A stretch of 48,712 nt of DNA from Burkholderiales bacterium. GTDB taxonomy: Bacteria; Pseudomonadota; Gammaproteobacteria; Burkholderiales; Burkholderiaceae_C. Below are positions 17,413 through 26,000 of the stretch, piece after piece; position 1 is the stretch's first letter, and each line of letters starts with the position of its first letter. The stretch is from assembly GCA_028864885.1 (NCBI GenBank), contig JAGWLR010000015.1:1-48712 (forward strand). The letters are read 5' to 3'. Below the pieces are notes generated by a model. That model was given only the letters and a program-made list of their open reading frames with translations, was not told where the DNA came from and did not search any database. The position numbers and the translations under genes are program-made.

Positions 17413-19752
17413 ATGTCCCAACAAACCATCGATTTTTCGCAACCGCCCACCGACGGCGGTGACTCCTTGGCCCTCGCTCAATACGCCGAGCGCGCCTATC
17501 TCGAATACGCCCTCAGTGTCGTGAAGGGCCGGGCTTTGCCTGATGTGTGTGACGGCCAGAAGCCCGTCCAGCGTCGCATCTTGTATGCGATGGACCGCAT
17601 GGGCCTGAGCTTTTCGGGCAACTCGGGGGCCAAACCGGTCAAGAGCGCCCGGGTGGTGGGGGATGTGCTGGGTCGTTACCATCCGCACGGCGACACCGCT
17701 GCCTACGATGCCATGGTTCGCATGGCGCAAGATTTTTCGCTGCGCTACCCTTTGATCGACGGGCAGGGTAACTTTGGCTCGCGCGACGGCGATGGCGCAG
17801 CGGCGATGCGCTACACCGAAGCCCGCCTGGCCCCAATTGCCCGCCTGCTGCTGGACGAAATCGACATGGGTACGGTCGATTTCATTCCCAACTACGACGG
17901 CTCGACCGAAGAACCTAAGCAGCTGCCAGCCCGGTTGCCGTTTGTGTTGCTCAACGGCGCCAGCGGGATTGCCGTGGGCCTGGCTACCGAGATCCCCAGC
18001 CACAACCTGCGCGAGGTCGCGGCGGCCACGGTGGCCCTGATCCGCAACGACAAGCTGGCCGACGAAGAACTGTTCGAGATGCTTCAGGGGCCCGATTTCC
18101 CTGGGGGCGGCCAGATCATTTCCAGCCCTCAAGACATCCAGGATGCCTACCGCAGTGGGCGTGGCAGCCTGAAGGTGCGCGCCCGCTGGAAGATCGAAGA
18201 CCTGGCTCGCGGCCAGTGGCAGCTGGTGGTGACTGAATTGCCCCCCGGCACCAGCGCCGCCAAGGTGCTGGAAGAGATCGAAGAACTCTCCAACCCCAAG
18301 GTCAAGGCGGGCAAGAAGGCCCTGACCGCGGACCAGACCCAGCTGAAGACCACCATCCTGTCGGTGCTGGACACCGTGCGGGATGAATCGAGCAAGGATG
18401 CGCCGGTCCGCCTGGTGTTCGAGCCCAAGAGCCGAACCGTTGAGCAGCAGGAGTTGATCAACACCCTGCTGGCCCACACCAGCCTGGAGAGCTCAGCGTC
18501 GATCAACCTGACCATGGTGGGTGCCGACGGCAAGCCCACCCAGAAGAGCCTGCGTCAGATCCTGACGGAGTGGATCGGCTTCCGAATGAACACCGTGACA
18601 CGCCGCACCCGGCATCGCTTGGGCAAGGTGCTGGATCGCATCCACATTCTGGAAGGCCGTCAACTGGTTCTGCTGAACATCGACGAAGTCATCCACATCA
18701 TCCGCAACAGCGACGAGCCCAAGGCCGCGCTGATCGAGCGATTCAAACTAAGCGATCGCCAGGCGGAAGACATCCTGGAAATCCGCCTGCGTCAACTGGC
18801 TCGCCTTGAAGCCATCAAGATCGAGCAGGAGCTGGCTGAGTTGCGCGAAGAACAAGCCAAGCTGGAAGACATTCTGGGCAACCCGGCCACGCTCAAGCGC
18901 ACGGTCATCAAGGAAATCGAAGCCGACGCCAAGCAGTTTGGCGACGAGCGTCGCACCTTGATTCAGGCCGAAAAGCGCGCCGTGGCCGAGGTGAAGGTGA
19001 TTGACGAGCCCGTGACCGTGGTGATCAGCCTGAAGGGTTGGGTGCGTGCCCGTACCGGCCATGGCCATGAACCGGCGGGCTTTGCATTCAAGGCGGGGGA
19101 TGGCCTGTACGGCACCTTTGAATGCCGTACGGTGGACCCAATGATCGTGGTGGGCAGCAATGGCCGCGTCTACAGCGTGCCGGTCAGCAGCCTGCCTGGG
19201 GCGCGAGGTGACGGGCAACCCATCACCACGATGATCGACCTCGAATCGGGCACACAGCCCGTGCATTACCTGGCAGGCAATGTGGATCAGACCATTTTGT
19301 TTGCCAACACCGGCGGATTTGGTCTGCTGGCCAAAATCGGCGATTTGCTGACCCGTCAGAAGGGCGGCAAGAGCTTCCTAACATTGGATGAGGGCGCTTT
19401 GGTTCTGCCGCCCGTGCTGGTGCAGCCAGGGCACACCCAGGTCGCGTGTCTGGCGCAAAGCGGTCGTTTGCTGGTGTTTGGTCTGGATGAGCTCAAGCTG
19501 CAATCCAACGGCGGGCGCGGCCTGACCTTGATGGAAGTGGACGCCAAGCAGGATCCGCTGATCTCGGTGGCGTCTGTCCACAATGGGGTGCGCGTGATCG
19601 GTTCGGGCCGTGGCGGGAAAGCCAAGGACGAAGACGTGCGCAATTCAGCGTTTGTGGCCCACGTGGGCAAGCGGGCCCGCAAGGGCAAGCCGGTGGACGC
19701 CTTCCAGAAGGTTCAGCGTGTGCTGCCTTTGAGTGCACCCACCGCAACCTGA
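17413..19752 (+). CDS. parC: DNA topoisomerase IV subunit A (ParC)
   Basis: ParC is the DNA-cleaving subunit that works with ParE to decatenate chromosomes. The 779-aa product has the winged-helix cleavage domain with [14 protein letters not shown] and the catalytic tyrosine at residue 134 in [10 protein letters not shown]. The tower and coiled-coil regions (about 350-500) come next, and a C-terminal beta-pinwheel lies at about 520-760. The ATG at 17413 was chosen over a start at 17353, because residues from [12 protein letters not shown] match the expected N-terminus. Quinolone-pocket residues look ordinary (Thr in HGDTAAYD where some bacteria have Ser). A hairpin at 19809-19834 lies shortly after the stop. 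Confidence 0.97.
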   Translation: MSQQTIDFSQPPTDGGDSLALAQYAERAYLEYALSVVKGRALPDVCDGQKPVQRRILYAMDRMGLSFSGNSGAKPVKSARVVGDVLGRYHPHGDTAAYDAMVRMAQDFSLRYPLIDGQGNFGSRDGDGAAAMRYTEARLAPIARLLLDEIDMGTVDFIPNYDGSTEEPKQLPARLPFVLLNGASGIAVGLATEIPSHNLREVAAATVALIRNDKLADEELFEMLQGPDFPGGGQIISSPQDIQDAYRSGRGSLKVRARWKIEDLARGQWQLVVTELPPGTSAAKVLEEIEELSNPKVKAGKKALTADQTQLKTTILSVLDTVRDESSKDAPVRLVFEPKSRTVEQQELINTLLAHTSLESSASINLTMVGADGKPTQKSLRQILTEWIGFRMNTVTRRTRHRLGKVLDRIHILEGRQLVLLNIDEVIHIIRNSDEPKAALIERFKLSDRQAEDILEIRLRQLARLEAIKIEQELAELREEQAKLEDILGNPATLKRTVIKEIEADAKQFGDERRTLIQAEKRAVAEVKVIDEPVTVVISLKGWVRARTGHGHEPAGFAFKAGDGLYGTFECRTVDPMIVVGSNGRVYSVPVSSLPGARGDGQPITTMIDLESGTQPVHYLAGNVDQTILFANTGGFGLLAKIGDLLTRQKGGKSFLTLDEGALVLPPVLVQPGHTQVACLAQSGRLLVFGLDELKLQSNGGRGLTLMEVDAKQDPLISVASVHNGVRVIGSGRGGKAKDEDVRNSAFVAHVGKRARKGKPVDAFQKVQRVLPLSAPTAT

Positions 19753-19770
19753 AGCCCGAGGGACGAGGAC

Positions 19771-19797
19771 TGAAGAAATTGTTTGCCTGACCGATAA
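19771..19797 (+). promoter_or_regulatory. Sigma-28 (FliA) promoter-like site for the chemoreceptor at 19861
   Basis: TGAAGAAA, 11 bases, then ACCGATAA. The -10 element differs from the consensus GCCGATAA at one base, and the -35 keeps T-AAG. Transcription would start near 19804, giving a leader of about 57 bases that begins almost at the hairpin 19809-19834. Confidence 0.62.
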
Positions 19798-19808
19798 GCC
19801 TAGAACTG

Positions 19809-19834
19809 GGCGCCCGCACCTCATTGGGGGCGCC
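19809..19834 (+). terminator. GC-rich hairpin after parC, also at the 5' end of the chemoreceptor leader
   Basis: GGCGCCC (19809-19815) pairs perfectly with GGGCGCC (19828-19834) around a 12-base loop, followed by GCTTTTCT. It could end parC transcription. It would also form the first structure in mRNA made from the FliA-like promoter at 19771-19797, where it might stabilise the 5' end. Confidence 0.5.
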
Positions 19835-19860
19835 GCTTTTCTGCTGAGGAGATGGCGCAC

Positions 19861-21729
19861 ATGGTCAAATTCGGTTCTCTGTCGATCCAGAAGAAGTTGA
19901 TCTACAGCCTGACGGCGGGGCTGGTCGTGACGATCGGTCTGTCATCGGCTGTGGCGGTGTGGATGATTGGCTCGAAAATGCAGGATCGCGTGGAAACGCA
20001 GGAGCTGCCCGCCAACGTCACCGCGATTCGCAACGATGTGCTGCGCACCATCACCGGCCCGTTTGCGCAATCCATGGCCATGGCCGAGAACCCCTTCTTG
20101 TTGAAATGGGAGTCGGCAGGTCTGTCTGACGAGCGCCTGCCCGATTGGGAGCAATACGCGCAGCGGCTGAAGGCCACGGCCAAGGCATCCAGCGTGTACT
20201 GGGTGTCTGCGGCCACGGGCAAGTACCTGACTGAAAAAGGCGTGGATCGCGTGCTGTCGCGTCAGGCAGCGTCTGATCAATGGTTTTATGGCTTTGTGGA
20301 TTCAGGCAAAAAGTTCAGCCTGGATTTCGACGTCGACAAGTCCACCAACATTCCCAGCCTGTTCATCAACGTTCGGTTTGATTCGGATGGCAAGGTGGGG
20401 GTGGCAGGCTTGGGCCTCGAAGTCGCTTCTTTGGCCGAGACGATTGGGCGGTACCGGATCGCCGACACGGGTCATGTTTACCTGGTTCGGCCAGATGGCA
20501 CGATCTTGCTGCATGGCGATCGGCAGCTGGTGTCTGGGCGCACCAAGGTGGCTTCCTTGCCCGGCTGGTCTGAGCAGGCATTGAGCCCGCTGCTGGCGCA
20601 GAAAAACTATGCCAGTGTCCTCTACAACGGCCCCTCGGGTTCGACCTTGGCCGCGTCCAGCTACATTCCCGAGTTGAACCTGTATGTGTTCGCCGAGGTG
20701 CCCGAGCGGGAGGTCATTGGACCAGTGCGCAACACGCTGCTGGTGGTGACCATTCTGACTGGCCTTGGATCCGTGTTGGTGTCGGCCTTGCTGGTGGCTG
20801 TGATCAGCCGCGCGATTGCCGGCCCGGTTCAGCGCGCCTCTCGCTTGCTGGCCGAGATTGCCGATGGCGATGGCGACCTGACCCGCAAGCTGAATGTCGA
20901 GACCCAAGACGAAACGGGTGAGCTGGCCTCGAACTTCAACCGCTTTGTGGGGTCGCTGGCCAGCATGGTCGGCATGATTCGACAGTCCACCGACATGATC
21001 AACACGGCCAGCAGTGAAGTGGCAGTGGGCAATCAGGATCTGAGTTCGCGCACCGAGCAGGCCGCCAGTGCTTTGCAGGAAACCGCTGCCGCGATGGCGC
21101 AGATCACCGACTCGGTGCGGCACAGTGCCAGCACCGCCACTGAGGCCAGCAGCCTGGCTCAAGGCGCGGTGGAGTCTGCCCGCGACAGTGGCCAGGCGAT
21201 GCAGGAAGTGGTCTCGACCATGGCAGAGATCAGTTCTTCCTCACACAAGATTCGCGACATCATCGGCGTGATCGACGGCATCGCCTTCCAGACCAATATC
21301 TTGGCCCTCAATGCGGCGGTGGAAGCCGCTCGTGCGGGCGAGCAGGGACGAGGCTTTGCCGTGGTGGCATCCGAGGTGCGAGCATTGGCTCAGCGCAGCG
21401 GCGGGGCGGCCAAAGAGATTCGCTCGCTCATCACCTCGTCAGTGGACATGGTGGAAGCCGGCTCTGGGCACGTGCAGAAGGCGGGCGACGCCATTCAAGG
21501 CTTGATCGATGCAGTGGCCAAGGTCAACGCGCTGATCAGCGAACTGTCGACCGCGACAAACGAGCAGGGCAGCGGCATCATCCAGATCAACCAGGCCATC
21601 ACCCAGTTGGATTCGATGACGCAGCAAAACGCCGCCCTGGTCGAGCAATCGACTGCGGCAGCGGAGAGTTTGCGCCAGCAGGCTGCTCGCCTGGCGGATG
21701 CGGTTGCCGCATTCAAGGTTCAGTGCTGA
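19861..21729 (+). CDS. Methyl-accepting chemotaxis protein with Cache-type sensor domain
   Basis: This is a transmembrane chemoreceptor that would signal through CheW and CheA. The 622-aa product has a first membrane helix at about residues 15-38. A large periplasmic domain of about 250 residues with Cache-like features comes next ([41 protein letters not shown]), then a second membrane helix near 295-320 and a HAMP domain. The signalling tip is [41 protein letters not shown] prefer the ATG at 19861, with AGGAG 9 bases away, over the ATG at 19852, which touches that ribosome site. The ligand is unknown; Cache domains often bind amino or organic acids. A FliA-like promoter lies upstream. Confidence 0.93.
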   Translation: MVKFGSLSIQKKLIYSLTAGLVVTIGLSSAVAVWMIGSKMQDRVETQELPANVTAIRNDVLRTITGPFAQSMAMAENPFLLKWESAGLSDERLPDWEQYAQRLKATAKASSVYWVSAATGKYLTEKGVDRVLSRQAASDQWFYGFVDSGKKFSLDFDVDKSTNIPSLFINVRFDSDGKVGVAGLGLEVASLAETIGRYRIADTGHVYLVRPDGTILLHGDRQLVSGRTKVASLPGWSEQALSPLLAQKNYASVLYNGPSGSTLAASSYIPELNLYVFAEVPEREVIGPVRNTLLVVTILTGLGSVLVSALLVAVISRAIAGPVQRASRLLAEIADGDGDLTRKLNVETQDETGELASNFNRFVGSLASMVGMIRQSTDMINTASSEVAVGNQDLSSRTEQAASALQETAAAMAQITDSVRHSASTATEASSLAQGAVESARDSGQAMQEVVSTMAEISSSSHKIRDIIGVIDGIAFQTNILALNAAVEAARAGEQGRGFAVVASEVRALAQRSGGAAKEIRSLITSSVDMVEAGSGHVQKAGDAIQGLIDAVAKVNALISELSTATNEQGSGIIQINQAITQLDSMTQQNAALVEQSTAAAESLRQQAARLADAVAAFKVQC

Positions 21730-21732
21730 AGG

Positions 21733-21779
21733 TTGACGTGATCGTCAAGCGCACCGCCCATTCGTCAACTTGATCAAGT
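21733..21779. repeat. Two perfect inverted repeats upstream of the SDR gene
   Basis: TTGACG-TGAT-CGTCAA (21733-21748) and ACTTGATCAAGT (21768-21779) lie 20 bases apart, between the chemoreceptor stop and the SDR start. There is no T-run after either, so a terminator is less likely than a protein-binding site. The second resembles, but does not fit, an FNR box. Confidence 0.5.
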
Positions 21780-21857
21780 AGGAAAACGCCAGCGTCAAGC
21801 CGGCGCTCGTCTTGCTACCCTCGGGGTCACAACGTTGTGTTCATCTGAGGATCGATC

Positions 21858-22679
21858 ATGGGGAATCTGAAGGGCCAAACCCTCTTCATCACGGGGGCCA
21901 GCCGCGGCATTGGCAAAGCCATCGCACTGAAGGCGGCACGGGACGGTGCCAATATCGTGGTGGCGGCCAAAACGTCCGAGCCGGATCCCCGTCTGCCGGG
22001 CACCATTCACACCGCAGCAGCCGAGATCGAAGCCGCTGGCGGGCGCGCCTTGCCTTTGGTGGTGGATGTGCGCGACGAAGAAAACGTGCGACGGGCCGTG
22101 GCTCAGGCGGCAGAACATTTTGGCGGCATCGACATCCTGGTCAACAACGCCAGCGCCATCAACCTGAACAAGGCAGCCGATGTGCCCGCCAAGCGCTACG
22201 ACCTGATGATGGACATCAACGTGCGAGGCACCTTCATGTGCTCGCAAGCCTGTCTGCCGTATCTGGAAAAGGCTGCCAACCCGCACATTCTGGTGCTGTC
22301 TCCGCCCTTGAACATTCAGCCCAAGTGGTTCGAATCGCACGCGGCGTACACGGTCTCGAAGTTCAGCATGAGCCTGATGGCCTATGGTCTGGCTGCTGAG
22401 CTTCGTAGCAAGGGCATTGCCGTCAATGCCTTGTGGCCCCAAACGATCATCTCGACGGCTGCCCTCAACATCGCCGGCAGTGCTTTGGGCACCTTGGGGC
22501 GAAAGCCAGAGATCATGGCCGATGCCGCGTATGTGATCCTGACCCGCGGTAGCCGCGAAGCCACCGGGCAGTTCTACATCGATGAAGCCGTCTTGCGCGA
22601 AGCCGGTGTCAGTGATTTCGCGCCGTACCTGACCACACCCGGAACCGAGCCGATGCTCGATCTTTACATCGACGCTTGA
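21858..22679 (+). CDS. Short-chain dehydrogenase/reductase (SDR) family oxidoreductase
   Basis: This is a classical-fold NAD(P)-dependent oxidoreductase. The 273-aa product has the Rossmann motif TGASRGIGKA (residues 12-21), NNAS at about 95-98, and the catalytic tyrosine and lysine in the AAYTVSKFSMS segment. The Ser position of the catalytic tetrad appears to be in LVLSPPLN. The layout resembles the HSDL2-like group of SDRs rather than FabG, given the cofactor segment AAKTSEPDPRLPGTIHTAA. GAGGA precedes the ATG. The natural substrate cannot be read from sequence. It stands alone downstream of two inverted repeats that may be operators. Confidence 0.9.
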   Translation: MGNLKGQTLFITGASRGIGKAIALKAARDGANIVVAAKTSEPDPRLPGTIHTAAAEIEAAGGRALPLVVDVRDEENVRRAVAQAAEHFGGIDILVNNASAINLNKAADVPAKRYDLMMDINVRGTFMCSQACLPYLEKAANPHILVLSPPLNIQPKWFESHAAYTVSKFSMSLMAYGLAAELRSKGIAVNALWPQTIISTAALNIAGSALGTLGRKPEIMADAAYVILTRGSREATGQFYIDEAVLREAGVSDFAPYLTTPGTEPMLDLYIDA

Positions 22680-22781
22680 CCCCCCAACGCAAGGGTGTCG
22701 GCAGGGTCAACCGCGATTGACACCCCTGTCGATGTCGGGCATCGTCTGTTGCTGATTGTGACAAATATCACGGAGACAGCA

Positions 22782-23207
22782 GTGAGACGGCTGCACAGGG
22801 AGTTTTGGTTTGGGTTGTTGGTGGCGGGGCTGCTCTCGTCGTGTGGTGGTGGCTCGAAAGAGCCCACGCCGCCTGAGAGTTTGCAGATTCAGTCCGATGC
22901 GGTACCGCAGTCGTTCCCGACTGATGCATCGATTTCGGTGCAGATGAGTCAATGGCAGCAGATTACCGTGCCGATCACACAGGGCTACGATCTCACCATG
23001 ACCGTGCATGCTGTTGGCGCGCCACCCTTGTCCTATTCCTGGCGCAAGAACAATAACGTCGTTGAATGGGCGGGCGATTCTCAATTCGTGATTCACAACA
23101 TCCAGCCGACCGACGCAGGCAACTACACCGTGACCGTGGCAAATGGCCAGAACATCGCTGTCAGCCAGTCGGTCAGGGTGGTGGTGAAGGTGCCTCAAAA
23201 GCCCTGA
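22782..23207 (+). CDS. Lipoprotein with a single Ig-like domain
   Basis: The 141-aa product, read from GTG 22782 with a CGGAGA ribosome site, has a lipoprotein signal peptide ending LLSSC, with Cys at residue 21, then a GGGS spacer. The rest reads as one immunoglobulin-like beta sandwich: PPLSYSWRKNNNVVEWAGDSQFVIHNIQPTDA split by short loops, then NYTVTVANGQNIAVSQSV, with the tyrosine-corner pattern DAGNYTVTV. Such domains are usually adhesive or structural. It is probably anchored in the outer membrane. It ends 4 bases before the convergent kinase gene. An earlier start at 22695 would add 29 residues without a signal peptide and is rejected. Confidence 0.8.
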   Translation: MRRLHREFWFGLLVAGLLSSCGGGSKEPTPPESLQIQSDAVPQSFPTDASISVQMSQWQQITVPITQGYDLTMTVHAVGAPPLSYSWRKNNNVVEWAGDSQFVIHNIQPTDAGNYTVTVANGQNIAVSQSVRVVVKVPQKP

Positions 23208-23211
23208 ATCG

Positions 23212-24630
23212 CTAAAGCCGAACCACCGTGACCGAGCACTCGGCTTCAGCCACCACTTGGGCGCTCACACTACCTAGGTAGCGCCGAATGGCAGAGTGCC
23301 CACGGGCTCCCATCACAATGTGGTCCACCTGGTTTTTGTTGGCGAAGTCGACAATCGCCTGTGCCGGGTCCGGGGCTTCCAAGACGTGGAAGGTCAGCCG
23401 TTGATCGTCCAGGCTCAGCGATTGTTCCAGCGGCCGCGCCCAGTGCTTCAGGTCGATCAGTTGCTTGACGTGCAGGCTGTTGCCGTGGCGATCGGTCAGC
23501 TTGTCCATGCCCACGCGGTTGGTTTTCATCACACTGACGCAAGCCAGTCGGGCTCCGGGCTCAATCTGCAGGATGCGGCGCACCGTGGCCAGTAGCTTTT
23601 TCTGCAACTCTGTGGTGGCCCCTCGAGTGTCTACCGCAGCCAGGATGATGGGGCTGTGCTCGACTTGTTCTGTCGCGGTGGCGTTGCTGCGGGGCTCGGC
23701 GCCCATGGCAGCGAACCAGCGCCGGAACGTTTTGATGCGACCTGCCGTGCCCTGTTTGTCTGCTCGGGCAGTGAGTTGAATTTGCTCGGGGTTCTGCAAA
23801 TCCGACGCCAGTTGGGCTGCGGTTTGATAGCGGCGATCGGCTTGCACTTCCAGGCACCGCAAGATCACTTCTTGCAACCAGGGCGGCGTATCGGGGCGAA
23901 TTTGCCGTGGCGGGATGGGCTCGGTGTATAGCCGTTTGCGCAGGCCCGCCACCGTGGTGGGCTGGCCAAAAGGGCGCTCGCCCGTGGTGAGGTGGTACAG
24001 CATCACCCCCAGGGCAAACAGATCACTGCGTGGGTCGTTGCGCACAAACTGCACCTGCTCGGGCGACATGTAAGGCCCGGTGCCCATGGGCAGATTGAAT
24101 TCCTCTTCCAGCAAATCTGGCAGGTTGTCGTGGCGTGACAGGCCGAAGTCCACCAGCACAGCCTCGCCGGTGGGGCGGAACATGATGTTGCTCGGTTTGA
24201 CGTCCAAATGCACCACATGCTGCTTGTGCAGGGCATGCAGCGCAAACGCCACCTTTTGCCCAATCTGGGCGACGTCATCAAAAGGCAGCGGGGCTTCATC
24301 CAAGCGCGGGCGCAGGCTTGGCCCTGGGATCTGCTCCATCACGATGTAAGGTTGGGTGATGAAGTCGCCTCGCGCAATGAACTTCGGCACATGAGGGCCC
24401 TGCAGCATGGGCATCACCATTTGCTCGACCTCAAAGCCGACGATGGTGGCCGGATCTTGCCCGCCTTTGATGCGGGGTACTTTCATGATCAGCGTCGGGC
24501 CGACTTCCTGCCTGGCTTGATCCAGTTCAACCACGCCCCAAAGGGTGGCCATGCCACCTGTGTGCAGCTTTTCCTTGAGGCGAAACTGGTCTACCTCATC
24601 GCCAACTTGCAGGGGCGTTCTAGCGTCCAT
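23212..24630 (-). CDS. Serine/threonine protein kinase fused to a universal stress protein domain
   Basis: This is a cytoplasmic Hanks-type kinase with a C-terminal UspA domain. In the 472-aa product the kinase domain spans about residues 14-270. The glycine loop (HTGGMATLWG), the ATP-binding lysine at 50, the catalytic loop HLDVKPSN (141-148) and the DFG at 161-163 are all intact, so it should be active. A basic linker leads to the Usp domain (about 328-472), which ends with the nucleotide-binding pattern GARGHSAIRRYLGS and a typical CSVTVVRL terminus. No membrane helix is present, unlike PknB-type kinases. The start overlaps the end of the upstream metallophosphoesterase gene by 11 bases, so the two are translationally coupled and may act together. 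Confidence 0.93.
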   Translation of the reverse strand: MDARTPLQVGDEVDQFRLKEKLHTGGMATLWGVVELDQARQEVGPTLIMKVPRIKGGQDPATIVGFEVEQMVMPMLQGPHVPKFIARGDFITQPYIVMEQIPGPSLRPRLDEAPLPFDDVAQIGQKVAFALHALHKQHVVHLDVKPSNIMFRPTGEAVLVDFGLSRHDNLPDLLEEEFNLPMGTGPYMSPEQVQFVRNDPRSDLFALGVMLYHLTTGERPFGQPTTVAGLRKRLYTEPIPPRQIRPDTPPWLQEVILRCLEVQADRRYQTAAQLASDLQNPEQIQLTARADKQGTAGRIKTFRRWFAAMGAEPRSNATATEQVEHSPIILAAVDTRGATTELQKKLLATVRRILQIEPGARLACVSVMKTNRVGMDKLTDRHGNSLHVKQLIDLKHWARPLEQSLSLDDQRLTFHVLEAPDPAQAIVDFANKNQVDHIVMGARGHSAIRRYLGSVSAQVVAEAECSVTVVRL

Positions 24631-25375
24631 TGATCAGCCTTTCTGCCAAGGCTTGTGACACAGCGGGGGGCATACCGGATGCCAGCACGGCGTGGGCCGC
24701 CATCTCGTGGTCGTACGGTACCCGGAAATAGGTCAGGATGGCCTTGTCGGTGTCGAAGGTGGCGTAGCACGCGGCGGGATTGCCATCGCGGGGTTGGCCC
24801 AGGGATCCTGGGATCGCCAGCCAGCGCCGGGCCGGTGACAAGGGCATGGGCGTGCCTTCTACCGGGGTGAACTGGCCTGACTTGCCTGTAGACGAGAGGT
24901 GATACAGGCAGGACTCATGGACATGGCCGCAAAACACATAACGGTGGTGGCTGGCGAACAGGCTGCGGCTGGCTTCCATTCGACCGTACAGATATTCCCA
25001 GTGAGCGGGGTCATGCACATTGGCATGGGCAAACAGGCAGTCGTCCAGTTCGGCGGTCAGAGGCAGATTTCTGAGCCAAGCCCGTTGCTCGTCACTGAGT
25101 TGCCCTTGCGTCCACTGCAGGGTCGGCAAGACGTGTTCGGCCAGTTTGCTGGTCGTCTCGGGGGTCAGCGCGTCGTCGTGGTTGCCGCGAACCGCTACCG
25201 CGCCTTGGCGAACCAGATCCATACAGAACGCAACGACCCAGCTCGGGTCAGCCCCGTAATCAACATAATCCCCCAACAACACGGCCCGGTCGATCTCCTG
25301 TGCCTGGGCATGTGCCCAGACGGCCTCGGTGGCTTGGCGGTTGGCGTGCAGGTCGGACAGCAGAGCGAGTTTCAT
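24620..25375 (-). CDS. Calcineurin-like metallophosphoesterase
   Basis: The 251-aa product carries all the dimetal motifs of the calcineurin-like fold: DLHAN (residues 8-12), GDYVDYGADP, GNHDD, a mid-protein His in FAHANVHDP and GHVHES. This points to a protein phosphatase or nucleotide/phosphodiester hydrolase. Close relatives are annotated as PrpE/ApaH-like or YfcE-like phosphoesterases. The ATG at 25375 gives the standard start KLALLSDLHAN. Overlap with the downstream kinase gene suggests a kinase/phosphatase pair, but that is inferred from context only. Confidence 0.9.
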   Translation of the reverse strand: MKLALLSDLHANRQATEAVWAHAQAQEIDRAVLLGDYVDYGADPSWVVAFCMDLVRQGAVAVRGNHDDALTPETTSKLAEHVLPTLQWTQGQLSDEQRAWLRNLPLTAELDDCLFAHANVHDPAHWEYLYGRMEASRSLFASHHRYVFCGHVHESCLYHLSSTGKSGQFTPVEGTPMPLSPARRWLAIPGSLGQPRDGNPAACYATFDTDKAILTYFRVPYDHEMAAHAVLASGMPPAVSQALAERLINGR

Positions 25376-25447
25376 GAGACGGACAAATGGTGATGGTCCA
25401 GTCTAGACCCGTCGGGAAGGGGCCGCCAGAGGGCCGCGCCGGTGAGC

Positions 25448-25463
25448 GTGGCATCAATGCCAC
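25448..25463. promoter_or_regulatory. Inverted repeat in the divergent region before the H-NS-type gene
   Basis: GTGGCAT-CA-ATGCCAC is a perfect 7+7 inverted repeat between the divergent metallophosphoesterase and H-NS-type genes. The following 100 bases (25480-25560) are strikingly AT-rich for this window and include TATTAT at 25502-25507, a possible -10 element. Arms this short with a 2-base centre suit a dimeric DNA-binding protein better than a terminator. Confidence 0.45.
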
Positions 25464-25595
25464 CAAATGTCTGACCCCAGTATCAGGATTTATTCACATA
25501 CTATTATCTTGAATATCTTTGAAATATCCCTTCACCAGAGTCGCTTCAATTAAGCTGACAAAAACGAGCCCCGCCGACTTGACAACAATACGCTC

Positions 25596-25856
25596 ATGAC
25601 GCTTTCTGCAGAACAACAGGCCGTGCTGCGTTCGATCCGGCAACTTGTGGACTTTTGGCAAATCTCCGCCCAGGAATTAGCCTCAGATTCGGCCGTTGCG
25701 CCACCGGTTGAACAAGCCGAGCCGCCGAGCGCGCCGAAATACCGCCATCCCAAATCCGGTGAAACTTGGGATGGGGTAGGGCCTCAGCCGCAGTGGCTCA
25801 AAGATGCCTTGATCCGGGAAGGCTATCTGGTAGAAGAGCTTCGTATTAACCCCTAA
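25596..25856 (+). CDS. Small H-NS-type nucleoid-associated protein
   Basis: The 86-aa product ends with an H-NS-like DNA-binding segment: KYRHPKSGETWDGVGPQPQW followed by LKDALIREGYLVEEL. This resembles short H-NS histone-family proteins common in Burkholderiales. The N-terminal 30 residues form a single predicted helix and are much shorter than the H-NS oligomerisation domain; a Pro/Glu/Ala linker follows. The central motif lacks the usual GxGR arginine (here GVGP), so AT-tract binding may be altered. It sits directly after the most AT-rich stretch of the window, which could be its own target. It could bind DNA alone or modify a full-length H-NS. Confidence 0.8.
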   Translation: MTLSAEQQAVLRSIRQLVDFWQISAQELASDSAVAPPVEQAEPPSAPKYRHPKSGETWDGVGPQPQWLKDALIREGYLVEELRINP

Positions 25857-25934
25857 TTAAGCTGTCGCCCGTGGATTGCACTTGCTGTGCATCAAATCGG
25901 GTCCATTTCGGGTGAGCAAGGGTGAGGATGTTCC

Positions 25935-25961
25935 TAAAAAATCGCAGTTGCAGTCCGAAAG
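25935..25961 (+). promoter_or_regulatory. Sigma-28 (FliA) promoter-like site for the PAS chemoreceptor
   Basis: TAAAAAAT, 11 bases, then TCCGAAAG. The TAAA core and CCGA core are intact with exact spacing; the -10 tail (AAG) deviates from TAA. The start of transcription would be near 25968, 33 bases before the ATG at 26001. Confidence 0.5.
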
Positions 25962-26000
25962 ATCGCTTTGCGATATACGAACCATTCACGGGGGGCCGCC

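Noticed and set aside
21768-21779. Possible FNR box in ACTTGATCAAGT
   Set aside because: FNR/Anr sites need TTGAT-N4-ATCAA; here the halves have no spacer, so the match fails.
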